Source of the DNA: CAYSAA01 sp964428905
GTDB lineage: Bacteria > Atribacterota > Phoenicimicrobiia > Phoenicimicrobiales > Stramentimicrobiaceae
Direction: 5' to 3'
Length of the DNA: 8,528 bases
NCBI GenBank assembly: GCA_964428905.1
Contig: CAYSAA010000093.1
Coordinates: 1 to 8,528 of the forward strand
This document shows, in pieces, positions 1 to 6,472 of the stretch; the first letter of the stretch is position 1, and each line of letters opens with the position of its first letter. A program made the position numbers and the translations under genes. Below the pieces are notes generated by a model. That model saw only the letters and a program-made list of their open reading frames with translations. It ran no database searches and was not told the origin of the DNA.

Positions 1-1349
1 GGATGAATAATCTGTTTCCCCTTTAAATTCATTGTACTGGCAAATTCTCTTACTGCTTGTTCAATATTTTCTTCTGTCCATTGAGTTATCTGTTCTAACC
101 GCTCAATCAGTCCATCTAAGGTTTTTATTACACCCTCTTGCTCAAGCACTTTGGCAGCATCATCCTCTATCTTAAAATCATCCGTAAAAAAATAATCCGC
201 ATATTCTAAAAATTGTCTGAAATTTCTCACCCTGCTTTTCATAAGAGAAACCACTTTCTTTAGCCATTGAAATTGCTCATCACTGACCTGACTGTCCATA
301 AAGTTAACTTCCTCTAAGTATGGTAATAACATTTCGGCATAGGTTCTGTCAGACATTTTTTTTAAGTATTCGCTATTAAACCAATTTAGTTTTTCCATAC
401 TGAAGATAGCTGCATGACTGGATATCTTATCCAGAGTAAAACCTTTAATTAGCTCTTTAATGCTAAAAAGTTCCTGATTCGTTCCCGATGACCAACCCAA
501 ATGGGCAATATAGTTAACAACCGATTCCGGTAGAAAGCCCATTTTTTTATATTCCAGCACTGATGTAGCACCATGGCGTTTGCTTAACCTGGTATTATCA
601 GGTCCCATAATCATGGGTATATGGGCAAAATCCGGAAGATTTACCCCTAAGGCTTGATAAATAACAATCTGTTTGGGTGTATTTGAGATATGGTCATCTC
701 CTCGCATTACTAATGATATTTTCATTAAAATATCATCAATAACTACCGCAAAATTATAGGTTGGAATACCGTCAGACTTAACAATTACAAAATCGCTGAG
801 CAAACGACTGTCAAAATCCATTTTTCCTTTTATTAAATCATTTACTATAATTCGATTTTCAGGCATTTTTAAACGTATCACCGGTTTTCTTTCTTCTTTC
901 TTAAATTGTTCCTTTTCTGCTTCACTTAAATGCAGGCATTTACGATCATATTTAGGCTGCTTGCCTTCAGCCAGTTGTTTCTTACGCCTGGCTTCAAGTT
1001 CTTCGCTACTACAATAACAATAATATGCCTTTCCAGCTGCTAGCAGTTGATCAATATATTGCTTATAGAAATCCAGTCTCTGCATTTGAAAATAAGGACC
1101 ATATTCTCCACCCTTTCCCGGACCTTCATCCCAATCAAGACCTAACCAATGCATGCCATCTAAAATAGCATTGACAGCTTCAGGGGTAGACCTCAATTTA
1201 TCTGTATCTTCGATTCTTAAAATAAAAGTCCCACCATAATGCCTGACATAAAGCCAATTAAACAATGCCGTCCTGGCTCCTCCAATATGCAGATAACCTG
1301 TAGGGCTAGGGGCAAATCTTACCCGAATTCTTTTATTATTACTATTCAT
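1..1349 (-). CDS. gltX: Glutamyl-tRNA synthetase (GluRS), 3' end cut by the window edge
   Basis: Class I aminoacyl-tRNA synthetase that charges tRNA with glutamate in the cytoplasm. The frame starts at ATG 1349-1347 and stays open for 449 codons to the left edge; family members are about 485 residues, so only the last 35-40 residues are missing. The catalytic fold shows APSPTGYLHIGGAR (residues 13-26), containing the HIGH-type signature HIGG (21-24), and the KMSKS-type loop RLSKR (254-258) followed by HGATSV. A complete zinc-type site lies between them: C111-x-C113, Y134, C138-x-H140, with the spacing of the E. coli enzyme. The rest, from about 330, is the helical anticodon-binding region, and the last visible residues (KGKQIIHP) match a conserved C-terminal motif. 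A strong AGGAGG precedes the ATG by 4 nt. It follows the deacetylase gene by 97 nt, so it may be the operon's tail or have its own promoter. Whether it also charges tRNA-Gln cannot be read from here. Confidence 0.97.
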   Translation of the reverse strand, partial: MNSNNKRIRVRFAPSPTGYLHIGGARTALFNWLYVRHYGGTFILRIEDTDKLRSTPEAVNAILDGMHWLGLDWDEGPGKGGEYGPYFQMQRLDFYKQYIDQLLAAGKAYYCYCSSEELEARRKKQLAEGKQPKYDRKCLHLSEAEKEQFKKEERKPVIRLKMPENRIIVNDLIKGKMDFDSRLLSDFVIVKSDGIPTYNFAVVIDDILMKISLVMRGDDHISNTPKQIVIYQALGVNLPDFAHIPMIMGPDNTRLSKRHGATSVLEYKKMGFLPESVVNYIAHLGWSSGTNQELFSIKELIKGFTLDKISSHAAIFSMEKLNWFNSEYLKKMSDRTYAEMLLPYLEEVNFMDSQVSDEQFQWLKKVVSLMKSRVRNFRQFLEYADYFFTDDFKIEDDAAKVLEQEGVIKTLDGLIERLEQITQWTEENIEQAVREFASTMNLKGKQIIH

Positions 1350-1353
1350 GCTT

Positions 1354-1359
1354 CCTCCT
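1354..1359 (-). promoter_or_regulatory. Ribosome binding site of gltX
   Basis: The minus strand reads AGGAGG 4 nt before the gltX ATG. It is the strongest Shine-Dalgarno match in the window and fixes the start, which puts the conserved APSPTG motif at residue 13. It suggests efficient translation independent of the upstream gene. Confidence 0.8.
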
Positions 1360-1404
1360 ACGATGATAAGTACATTTTACTACTTTTAATAACTGACAAT
1401 ATAA

Positions 1405-1433
1405 ATGCTATTCTTAGAGCATATCTTTTTCAA
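1405..1433 (-). promoter_or_regulatory. Candidate sigma-A promoter for gltX
   Basis: In the 97-nt gap before gltX the minus strand has TTGAAA (1433-1428; 5 of 6 matches to the -35 consensus), a 17-nt spacer and TAGCAT (1410-1405; 4 of 6 to the -10 consensus). Transcription would begin near 1398, giving a leader of about 50 nt. The -10 overlaps the 3' arm of a short inverted repeat (ATGCT...AGCAT, 1422-1405). In DNA this AT-rich such matches arise by chance, so this is only a candidate. Confidence 0.25.
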
Positions 1434-1450
1434 ATAGACTGCGGTTTTAT

Positions 1451-2407
1451 CTATTTCAACAATTCCTCTAAATCTACAATATCAATTCCTCCTGCCTGTA
1501 AAAGCAATCCGGCTTCAATCAACACATCAATGGTATTGCAATAGGGATGACCTATGGCAATTGCATTTCCGTTTTTTAAGGCAAACTCTTTCAATAAATT
1601 TACCTGACTGCGAATATAATCAATATCCTGCTCATTATCAAGAAATACAGTACGATAGGCGGTTTTAATGCCCATCTCTCTACTTAGCTCATAACCAACT
1701 GAATCAGGACTGGTCATGCTATCGATAAAAAACATGTCTTTTGCTTTGATTTCACTTAATACGATTTTCATGATCTCTCTATTTTCAGTCACTTTAGACC
1801 CCATATGATTATTCATTCCATTAACATTGGGGAGATTTTGAAAAACTGATCTCATCTTATTCCTTATCTCTTCCTCATTCATCGTTGAGAAGATAGCACC
1901 CTCCCCGGGATTTACATTAGAATTATGAGCCTCCATTGGCATATGCAACAGAACTGTCATATCCTTCTCTTTTGCCATCTGGGCAACAAATTGAGAATAG
2001 GGCAGAAACGGTAATATAGAAATAGCAACCGGATAGTTCAAATTCATAATACGCTCGGCAATTTCTTTCTGGTAGCCTAAATCATCAATAATAATTGCTA
2101 CTTTGGGCCAATCTTCTTTGTCTTGGTCTCTGTCTCTACCTTTTATAAATTGATAAAATAATTGCAAATCTTCATCTTTTTTCCTGAGAATTTCGGGTAA
2201 TAATAATGATGACTTCCCTTTATCCTGCACTGCCTGCTCTTCTAAAAAAGTTTCTTCAGATGGGCTAGTTGCATCCATAGGTAAATCGGTTATCTTATTA
2301 CCATCTCCACCCAGATGAATAAATATTCCTAATAAAAGCAATAAGATAACAGATAGTAATATTGAATAGGCGTAATTCCAGAGTTTTTTATCCATTCTAT
2401 TTCTCAT
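1451..2407 (-). CDS. YibQ/DUF610-family divergent polysaccharide deacetylase
   Basis: A 318-residue exported or membrane-anchored protein of the divergent polysaccharide deacetylase family (PF04748, YibQ-like). One transmembrane segment or signal anchor is at about 14-31, followed by a charged, low-complexity linker (about 40-100, including GRDRDQDKEDW) and the catalytic-type domain from 101 to the end. Visible landmarks are VAIIIDDLGY (103-112, with D108 and D109), LLHMPMEA (153-160, H155), GMNNHMGS (197-204, H201), FFIDSMTSPDS (226-236, D229) and AIAIGHPY (282-289, H287); these polar residues are the likely metal and active-site set. The family resembles NodB-type deacetylases, but the substrate is not established; a cell-wall glycan is my inference. 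ATG 2407 overlaps the end of ctpA by 11 nt and has AGAGG only 3 nt upstream; ATG 2395, four codons later, is an alternative. E. coli has yibQ directly after envC, the same association seen here with ctpA in between. Confidence 0.9.
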   Translation of the reverse strand: MRNRMDKKLWNYAYSILLSVILLLLLGIFIHLGGDGNKITDLPMDATSPSEETFLEEQAVQDKGKSSLLLPEILRKKDEDLQLFYQFIKGRDRDQDKEDWPKVAIIIDDLGYQKEIAERIMNLNYPVAISILPFLPYSQFVAQMAKEKDMTVLLHMPMEAHNSNVNPGEGAIFSTMNEEEIRNKMRSVFQNLPNVNGMNNHMGSKVTENREIMKIVLSEIKAKDMFFIDSMTSPDSVGYELSREMGIKTAYRTVFLDNEQDIDYIRSQVNLLKEFALKNGNAIAIGHPYCNTIDVLIEAGLLLQAGGIDIVDLEELLK

Positions 2408-3608
2408 CTACCTCTGGTAAGCTTAACACTCTTTCCTTTAATAACAAATCAATGGCTGCGTTAAGCTGTATATCTTCTTCGATTTCCTCTTCATACCCTT
2501 CTTCTGTGGGTATGATAATATCCGGTTCGAGACCGATATGATTTATTACTCTACCTTCTGGTGTATAATACTCAGATGTAGAAACTGTTACTGCAGAATC
2601 ATCTGATAGGGAATAAACCTGTTGAACCAATCCCTTTCCGAAAGTAGTTTCGCCCAGGATAATACCCCGATCTGTATCCTGAATTGCTCCAGAAACAATC
2701 TCTGAAGCACTGGCACTTCCTTTGTTAACCAAAACTACAAGAGGCCAGTCCGGATATTGATTACCCTGTGAGCTATAAGTCCTTGTTACATTGTTCCTGC
2801 CTTTAATTCTAACAATATCCCCTTCTTTCACAAACTGACTGGCTACATCTATAGCTGATTCAAGCAAACCACCAGGATTATTCCTGAGGTCTACAATTAC
2901 TCCCTCTAGTGGAATATTTTCAAAATAATCTAAAGCCTCTCTTAATTCAGGTCCGGTATTGGCATTAAATGTTGAAATACGTATATACCCAATCTGGTCA
3001 TTTTCTACCAATTTTTCCTTCACAGCCTCTACAGTAATTGTATCTCTAATTACAGTAATCTCCAATAAATCCTCTATATCTCCTCTTTTAATACTCAAAG
3101 TTACTGTTGTTCCTTTTTCCCCACGTAAAATATTGACGGCTTCATCTAAAATCATTCCTTTAGTCAATTCACCGTCAATTTCCATAATATCGTCCCCAGC
3201 CTTGATACCAGCCTGATAAGCAGGTGTATCTTCTATGGGAGAAATTACAGTTAACTGTTCATCTACAATAGTAACGATAATGCCCAATCCATCAAAATGG
3301 CCCATAAAAATGTTTTCCTGCTCACGTTGAAAACTTATCGGATCCAGATAGCGGGAATAGGGATCATCTAATTCTAACAACATCCCTCGGATAGCTCCCT
3401 GAACTAACTTTGTAACATCAATGTCCTCATCAATGTACTCGCTCCTGATAATACTGATTACTTCAAAGAAAGGCTCTAAATAACTGAAAATACTATCATT
3501 TTGGCTTTCAGTATTATCAGCAACATTACCTATTGAAGACACCAATACCATAAAAGACAAAAAAATGATTATCGTCAAAAATAATAATATTTTTAGACTT
3601 CTTTTCAT
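2397..3608 (-). CDS. ctpA: S41-family C-terminal processing serine protease with PDZ domain
   Basis: A membrane-anchored carboxyl-terminal processing protease that cleaves envelope proteins outside the cytoplasmic membrane. Numbering from ATG 3608 (403 residues): hydrophobic anchor about 5-25; an N-terminal helical region containing DDPYSRYL (81-88); PDZ domain about 100-180, with the ligand-loop GLGI at 107-110; then the S41 catalytic core with VDLRNNPGG (239-247), GSASASE (297-303) and FGKG (323-326). The catalytic Ser-Lys dyad is S300 and K325, with Q329 as third residue; the 25-residue Ser-Lys spacing matches E. coli Prc and B. subtilis CtpB. The length is typical of CtpA/CtpB and much shorter than Prc. 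A GTG at 3620 would add four residues (MSIN) but has no ribosome binding site, whereas ATG 3608 has GGGTGAG at 7 nt. The gene lies between the EnvC-like and YibQ-like genes; possible substrates are cell-wall hydrolases or their regulators, as for CtpA in several Gram-negative bacteria. That role here is inference. Confidence 0.96.
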   Translation of the reverse strand: MKRSLKILLFLTIIIFLSFMVLVSSIGNVADNTESQNDSIFSYLEPFFEVISIIRSEYIDEDIDVTKLVQGAIRGMLLELDDPYSRYLDPISFQREQENIFMGHFDGLGIIVTIVDEQLTVISPIEDTPAYQAGIKAGDDIMEIDGELTKGMILDEAVNILRGEKGTTVTLSIKRGDIEDLLEITVIRDTITVEAVKEKLVENDQIGYIRISTFNANTGPELREALDYFENIPLEGVIVDLRNNPGGLLESAIDVASQFVKEGDIVRIKGRNNVTRTYSSQGNQYPDWPLVVLVNKGSASASEIVSGAIQDTDRGIILGETTFGKGLVQQVYSLSDDSAVTVSTSEYYTPEGRVINHIGLEPDIIIPTEEGYEEEIEEDIQLNAAIDLLLKERVLSLPEVDEK

Positions 3609-3615
3609 ATTGATA

Positions 3616-3622
3616 CTCACCC
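3616..3622 (-). promoter_or_regulatory. Ribosome binding site deciding the ctpA start
   Basis: The minus strand reads GGGTGAG followed by a 7-nt spacer and ATG 3608-3606. The GGTGA core pairs with the 3' end of 16S rRNA. The upstream in-frame GTG (3620-3618) lies inside this site and has no Shine-Dalgarno of its own, which favours the ATG as start. Confidence 0.6.
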
Positions 3623-3677
3623 AATTTCTATGTAAATTTGTATAACCAAAAATAGTTACTCTATTTATTGTTTCATA
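3623..3677 (-). other. AT-rich gap between the EnvC-like gene and ctpA
   Basis: Very AT-rich spacer between the EnvC-like stop and the ctpA ribosome binding site. It holds TATACA on the minus strand but no matching -35 element, and no strong hairpin followed by a T-run. It is the only break wider than 20 nt between csaB and the deacetylase gene, so it is where an internal promoter or mRNA processing site would fit, but none is clear. Confidence 0.4.
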
Positions 3678-4910
3678 TTAAAGCCACTCAAAAGGATCAA
3701 CGGGCTTGCCTTCGACTCGGACTTCGAAGTGTAATCGTGGAGACTCCATTCCTCCACTGGTACCAACCTGTCCAATCATTTGACCTTTCGTTACCTGATC
3801 ATTCATTTGAACCAGCACCTTGGAGAGATGGGCATACAATGTAGTTACGTTTCCACCATGGTCCAAAATAATAATATCTCCATAGCCTTTGATATTCCCA
3901 ATATAAATAACTCTTCCAAAGTTTGCTGCCCTGACTGTTTCCCCCAGTGGTGCATTAATATCAATACCAGAATTAAATATATAGGCATTTAATTCTTCCT
4001 GTTTTTGTTGACCATAATTAGAAATAATTGAACCTTTAAGCGGTAATTGGAAGATACCTTTTTGAGGCTTTAGGGTAACTTCTACCCTGGTGGTTTCATC
4101 TTTGGATTGCTGTTGTGGCTGTTTTGCTTTTTCTTTTTCTCGATAGGCCAACTCAATAATTTCCTTTATCTGAGCCGAGGACTTATCCAACTCTTCCAGT
4201 TTAGCTAATTGATTTTTTTGCTCTTCTTCAATCCTGTCAATATACCTATTTTTTGCTTCTATTGATATTTTAATATTTTCTTTTTCTTTTTTAATCTCCT
4301 GTTCAAGCAGTTTGGTAATTTCTTTTTTGTTATATAAGCTATCTCTCTGGCTTTTAACAATTGCAACTTGTTCTTTAACCTGGCTCACAATATTCGCATC
4401 ATTTGCTAATATTTGTTCTAAATAACGATAGCGGTTTAAAAATTGAGAAAAATCCTTGCTATTTAACAAGACAGCCAGATATGTAATATTATTATATTTA
4501 TAAAACTGTTTCAATCTATTTTCTAGAATAATCAATTGCAAATCCAGTTTGCCATGCTCAACTTCCAATTCCTCTTCCAGTTTTTTTATTTGTTTTAATG
4601 TATTATCATAATTGGACTCTGCTATTTGAAGTTCTTTTTCTGCCTTACTGAGCAAATGCTGAATATTTTCTAAGGACTTCTGGTAATCTGTTTCTTCTTT
4701 CTGTAATCTGTTTAATTCTTGTTGAATGGCTTTCTTACGCTGTTCAATTTGATTTAGTTTTTCCTGTTCCTGTTCGATACTAATACTTTGGGCATCCGCA
4801 TCAGTTATTTTTGTGATCAATAGAGAAAAAAATAAAACTAATATAACCATTAAACTGATAAATATATATTTTCTCTTATTTATATAGACATATTTCTCAT
4901 ATTTCTTCAT
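3678..4910 (-). CDS. envC: EnvC-like FtsEX partner: coiled coil plus degenerate LytM (M23) domain
   Basis: A 410-residue exported protein, probably the extracellular effector of FtsEX. A membrane anchor or signal segment spans about 15-34; a long coiled coil follows (about 43-265, rich in K, E and Q), interrupted by the patch YKYNNITYLAVLLNSKDF (137-154) typical of PcsB/EnvC-type proteins that dock on FtsX; then a Gln/Lys linker and the LytM fold (about 285-410, FQLPLKGSIISNYG to the C-terminus). The LytM site is incomplete. D317, H361 and H394 are present, but the first zinc histidine is N313 (NSGID for HxGxD) and the histidine preceding LHFE is R392 (PRLHFE for PHLHFE). The TSGG...P.LHFE ending resembles E. 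coli EnvC. This argues for an activator of another hydrolase rather than an endopeptidase, although it may be annotated as an M23 peptidase. ATG 4910 overlaps ftsX by 14 nt and has GAGGAG at 8 nt. Confidence 0.9.
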   Translation of the reverse strand: MKKYEKYVYINKRKYIFISLMVILVLFFSLLITKITDADAQSISIEQEQEKLNQIEQRKKAIQQELNRLQKEETDYQKSLENIQHLLSKAEKELQIAESNYDNTLKQIKKLEEELEVEHGKLDLQLIILENRLKQFYKYNNITYLAVLLNSKDFSQFLNRYRYLEQILANDANIVSQVKEQVAIVKSQRDSLYNKKEITKLLEQEIKKEKENIKISIEAKNRYIDRIEEEQKNQLAKLEELDKSSAQIKEIIELAYREKEKAKQPQQQSKDETTRVEVTLKPQKGIFQLPLKGSIISNYGQQKQEELNAYIFNSGIDINAPLGETVRAANFGRVIYIGNIKGYGDIIILDHGGNVTTLYAHLSKVLVQMNDQVTKGQMIGQVGTSGGMESPRLHFEVRVEGKPVDPFEWL

Positions 4911-5784
4911 AACTTATTCTCCTCAGAGAAAGCATACTACCAAAAATCCCGATTAAGGTACCTAACAATAAAATCGTTAATATTATTTTCAATAGAATAA
5001 CCTGATCAGATATAATCGGCATAAAAGGAAGTATTTTTTTAAACTGCTCCATATATAAAAAATAGGTCCTGACAATAATAAATACAGCTATACCAGATGA
5101 AAAAAATCCCTTTAAAAAACCTTCTATGATAAAGGGCCAGCGAATGAACCAACTGGTAGCTCCCACCAGTGCCATAATTTCTATTTCCTTTTGTCTCGAA
5201 TGGACACTTACTTTAATTACACTAACCATTATCAATATAGCAATAAAAATCAAAACAGATATGATAGCAAATCCAGTTTTACGAATAAACTGAAATAACA
5301 CAATCAACTTTTCTGTTAACTCACCACCATAATTTACCTCTGCAATACCACTATACTGATTCAATTGAAAAGATATGTCTTCTAAATACGATGTATCAAC
5401 AACCAAAACCTCAATGGAGGATGGTAATGGATTTTCCAGGATGCCTGCCAGAATTTCCTCATGTTCGGCTAAATCAACTTTTAATTTTTGCAAGGCATCT
5501 TCTTTGGAAATATACCTTACCTCTTTAACTCCTTCCAATTCACTGGTATCTTGAATTAATCGTTGTAATTCTTCTTCAGAAAGGCTATCTTTCAGATAGG
5601 CAACGGCAACCAATTCAGATTCTATGTTGTCTATAAATAGATTAATATTAGAAGATATAAGTAAAAAAATCCCCACAATAATCAAGGTAGCGGTTAGGCT
5701 AATCATGGTAGCTATGCTCATGATTCCATTTTTTTTGGTACTCAGGAAAGCTTCTTTGATATAGAAAAAGATATTTCTTAGCAT
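4897..5784 (-). CDS. ftsX: Cell division permease-like protein FtsX
   Basis: Integral membrane subunit of the FtsEX complex, which converts cytoplasmic ATP hydrolysis into a conformational signal to peptidoglycan hydrolases or their activators outside. The 295-residue length is usual for low-GC FtsX. Topology fits the family: cytoplasmic N-terminus, transmembrane segments at about 22-46, 171-192, 217-243 and 262-285, and one large external domain (about 47-168) between the first and second segments. Family landmarks are NPLPSSIEV (118-126), RQKEIEIMALVGAT (197-210) and FIIEG (218-222). The start codon overlaps the ftsE stop by one base (TAATG), so translation is probably by reinitiation; the nearest AGGA is 14 nt away, too far to be good. 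The gene end overlaps the EnvC-like gene, and the adjacency points to that protein as the partner of the external domain. Confidence 0.97.
   Translation of the reverse strand: MLRNIFFYIKEAFLSTKKNGIMSIATMISLTATLIIVGIFLLISSNINLFIDNIESELVAVAYLKDSLSEEELQRLIQDTSELEGVKEVRYISKEDALQKLKVDLAEHEEILAGILENPLPSSIEVLVVDTSYLEDISFQLNQYSGIAEVNYGGELTEKLIVLFQFIRKTGFAIISVLIFIAILIMVSVIKVSVHSRQKEIEIMALVGATSWFIRWPFIIEGFLKGFFSSGIAVFIIVRTYFLYMEQFKKILPFMPIISDQVILLKIILTILLLGTLIGIFGSMLSLRRISYEEI
4919..4924 (-). promoter_or_regulatory. Ribosome binding site of the EnvC-like gene, inside ftsX
   Basis: GAGGAG on the minus strand, 8 nt before ATG 4910-4908, lies within the last codons of ftsX. The strong site together with the 14-nt overlap fixes the start and ties expression of the effector to that of its membrane partner. 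Confidence 0.7.
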
Positions 5785-6464
5785 TACTTTGAATAAATTC
5801 CTTTCTGAGTATCAGAGGTGATCTCTCCTTGTTCTATTCTAATAACACGCTTCTTTGCTCTATCTACCATTAATTTATCATGTGATGCCACAATGACCGT
5901 AGTGCCCCAGATATTTATTTTAAACAATAATTTCATGATTTCCCAGGAAGTTTCCGGATCCAAGTTGCCAGTCGGCTCATCAGTCAGTAAAATTAAAGGG
6001 TGACTTACCACGGCTCTGGCTATACAAAGTTTCTGTTGTTCACCCCCGGAAAGCAAATGGGGATTTGTATTTTTCTTATGAGATAAGCCGATTAAATTCA
6101 ATGTATTATTTACTTCCTGTTTTATAATTGCATTCTTAGTACCTATCACCCTTAAACTAAAAGCTACATTCTCAAATACATTTCTGTCGTAAAGAAGTTT
6201 AAAATCTTGAAATACAACACCAATTTCTCTTCTTAGGTAAGGAATTAAGGTCGGCTTTAATCTGGCCAGATTAACACCATCTACAATTACCTGTCCCTTG
6301 GAAGGTAGGATACCTCGATAAATTAGCTTTAGGAAAGTCGTTTTACCAGCCCCGGTCGGACCAACTAAAAAAACAAATTCTCCCTTTCTAATATGAGTAT
6401 TTACATCCCACAAGGCACGAATTTTATTGGGAAAAGTTTTAAAGACATGGAACATGCGTATCAA
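5784..6464 (-). CDS. ftsE: Cell division ATP-binding protein FtsE
   Basis: Cytoplasmic ABC ATPase of the FtsEX complex, 226 residues, about the usual length. All nucleotide-binding motifs are intact: Walker A GPTGAGKT (35-42), Q-loop Q86 (VVFQDFKLL), ABC signature LSGGEQQ (138-144), Walker B LILLTDEP (157-164, catalytic E163), D-loop NLDPET and switch H195 (VASHDK). The start is TTG at 6464; it gives MIRMFHVFKTFP, which matches the normal FtsE beginning, and AAAGGA lies 12 nt upstream inside the end of csaB. The first in-frame ATG (6455) would remove three residues and sits farther from that site. The gap to csaB is 8 nt, and the stop shares a base with the ftsX start. The next gene after ftsX supplies the likely extracellular effector. 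Confidence 0.97.
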   Translation of the reverse strand: MIRMFHVFKTFPNKIRALWDVNTHIRKGEFVFLVGPTGAGKTTFLKLIYRGILPSKGQVIVDGVNLARLKPTLIPYLRREIGVVFQDFKLLYDRNVFENVAFSLRVIGTKNAIIKQEVNNTLNLIGLSHKKNTNPHLLSGGEQQKLCIARAVVSHPLILLTDEPTGNLDPETSWEIMKLLFKINIWGTTVIVASHDKLMVDRAKKRVIRIEQGEITSDTQKGIYSK

Positions 6465-6472
6465 TTATTTTA

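Noticed and set aside
356..363. Run of eight A (minus strand) in gltX as a frameshift or slippage site
   Set aside because: The frame is intact on both sides (reading LKKMS) and the protein matches the family throughout, so nothing indicates programmed or erroneous shifting.
1405..1422. Inverted repeat ATGCT...AGCAT as a terminator after the deacetylase gene
   Set aside because: The stem is only 5 bp with an 8-nt loop and the run after it is TTATATT, not a clean T-tract, so it is too weak for an intrinsic terminator.
1239..1544. Plus-strand open frame of 101 codons
   Set aside because: It lies opposite the gltX start and the deacetylase end, has no ribosome binding site and shows no domain. 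The minus-strand genes explain the region.
2959..3216. Plus-strand open frames opposite ctpA, and similarly at 3780-3992, 5818-6003 and 7777-7995
   Set aside because: All are antisense to clear conserved genes, with low-complexity or unrecognisable translations. They are by-products of AT-rich coding sequence.
3623..3677. Internal promoter for ctpA built on TATACA
   Set aside because: No -35-like hexamer occurs 16-18 nt upstream, and the TG dinucleotide is one base off the position for an extended -10.
3678..4910. Active M23 endopeptidase call for the EnvC-like gene
   Set aside because: N313 replaces the first zinc histidine and R392 replaces a catalytic histidine, so an enzymatic role is unlikely although the fold is LytM.
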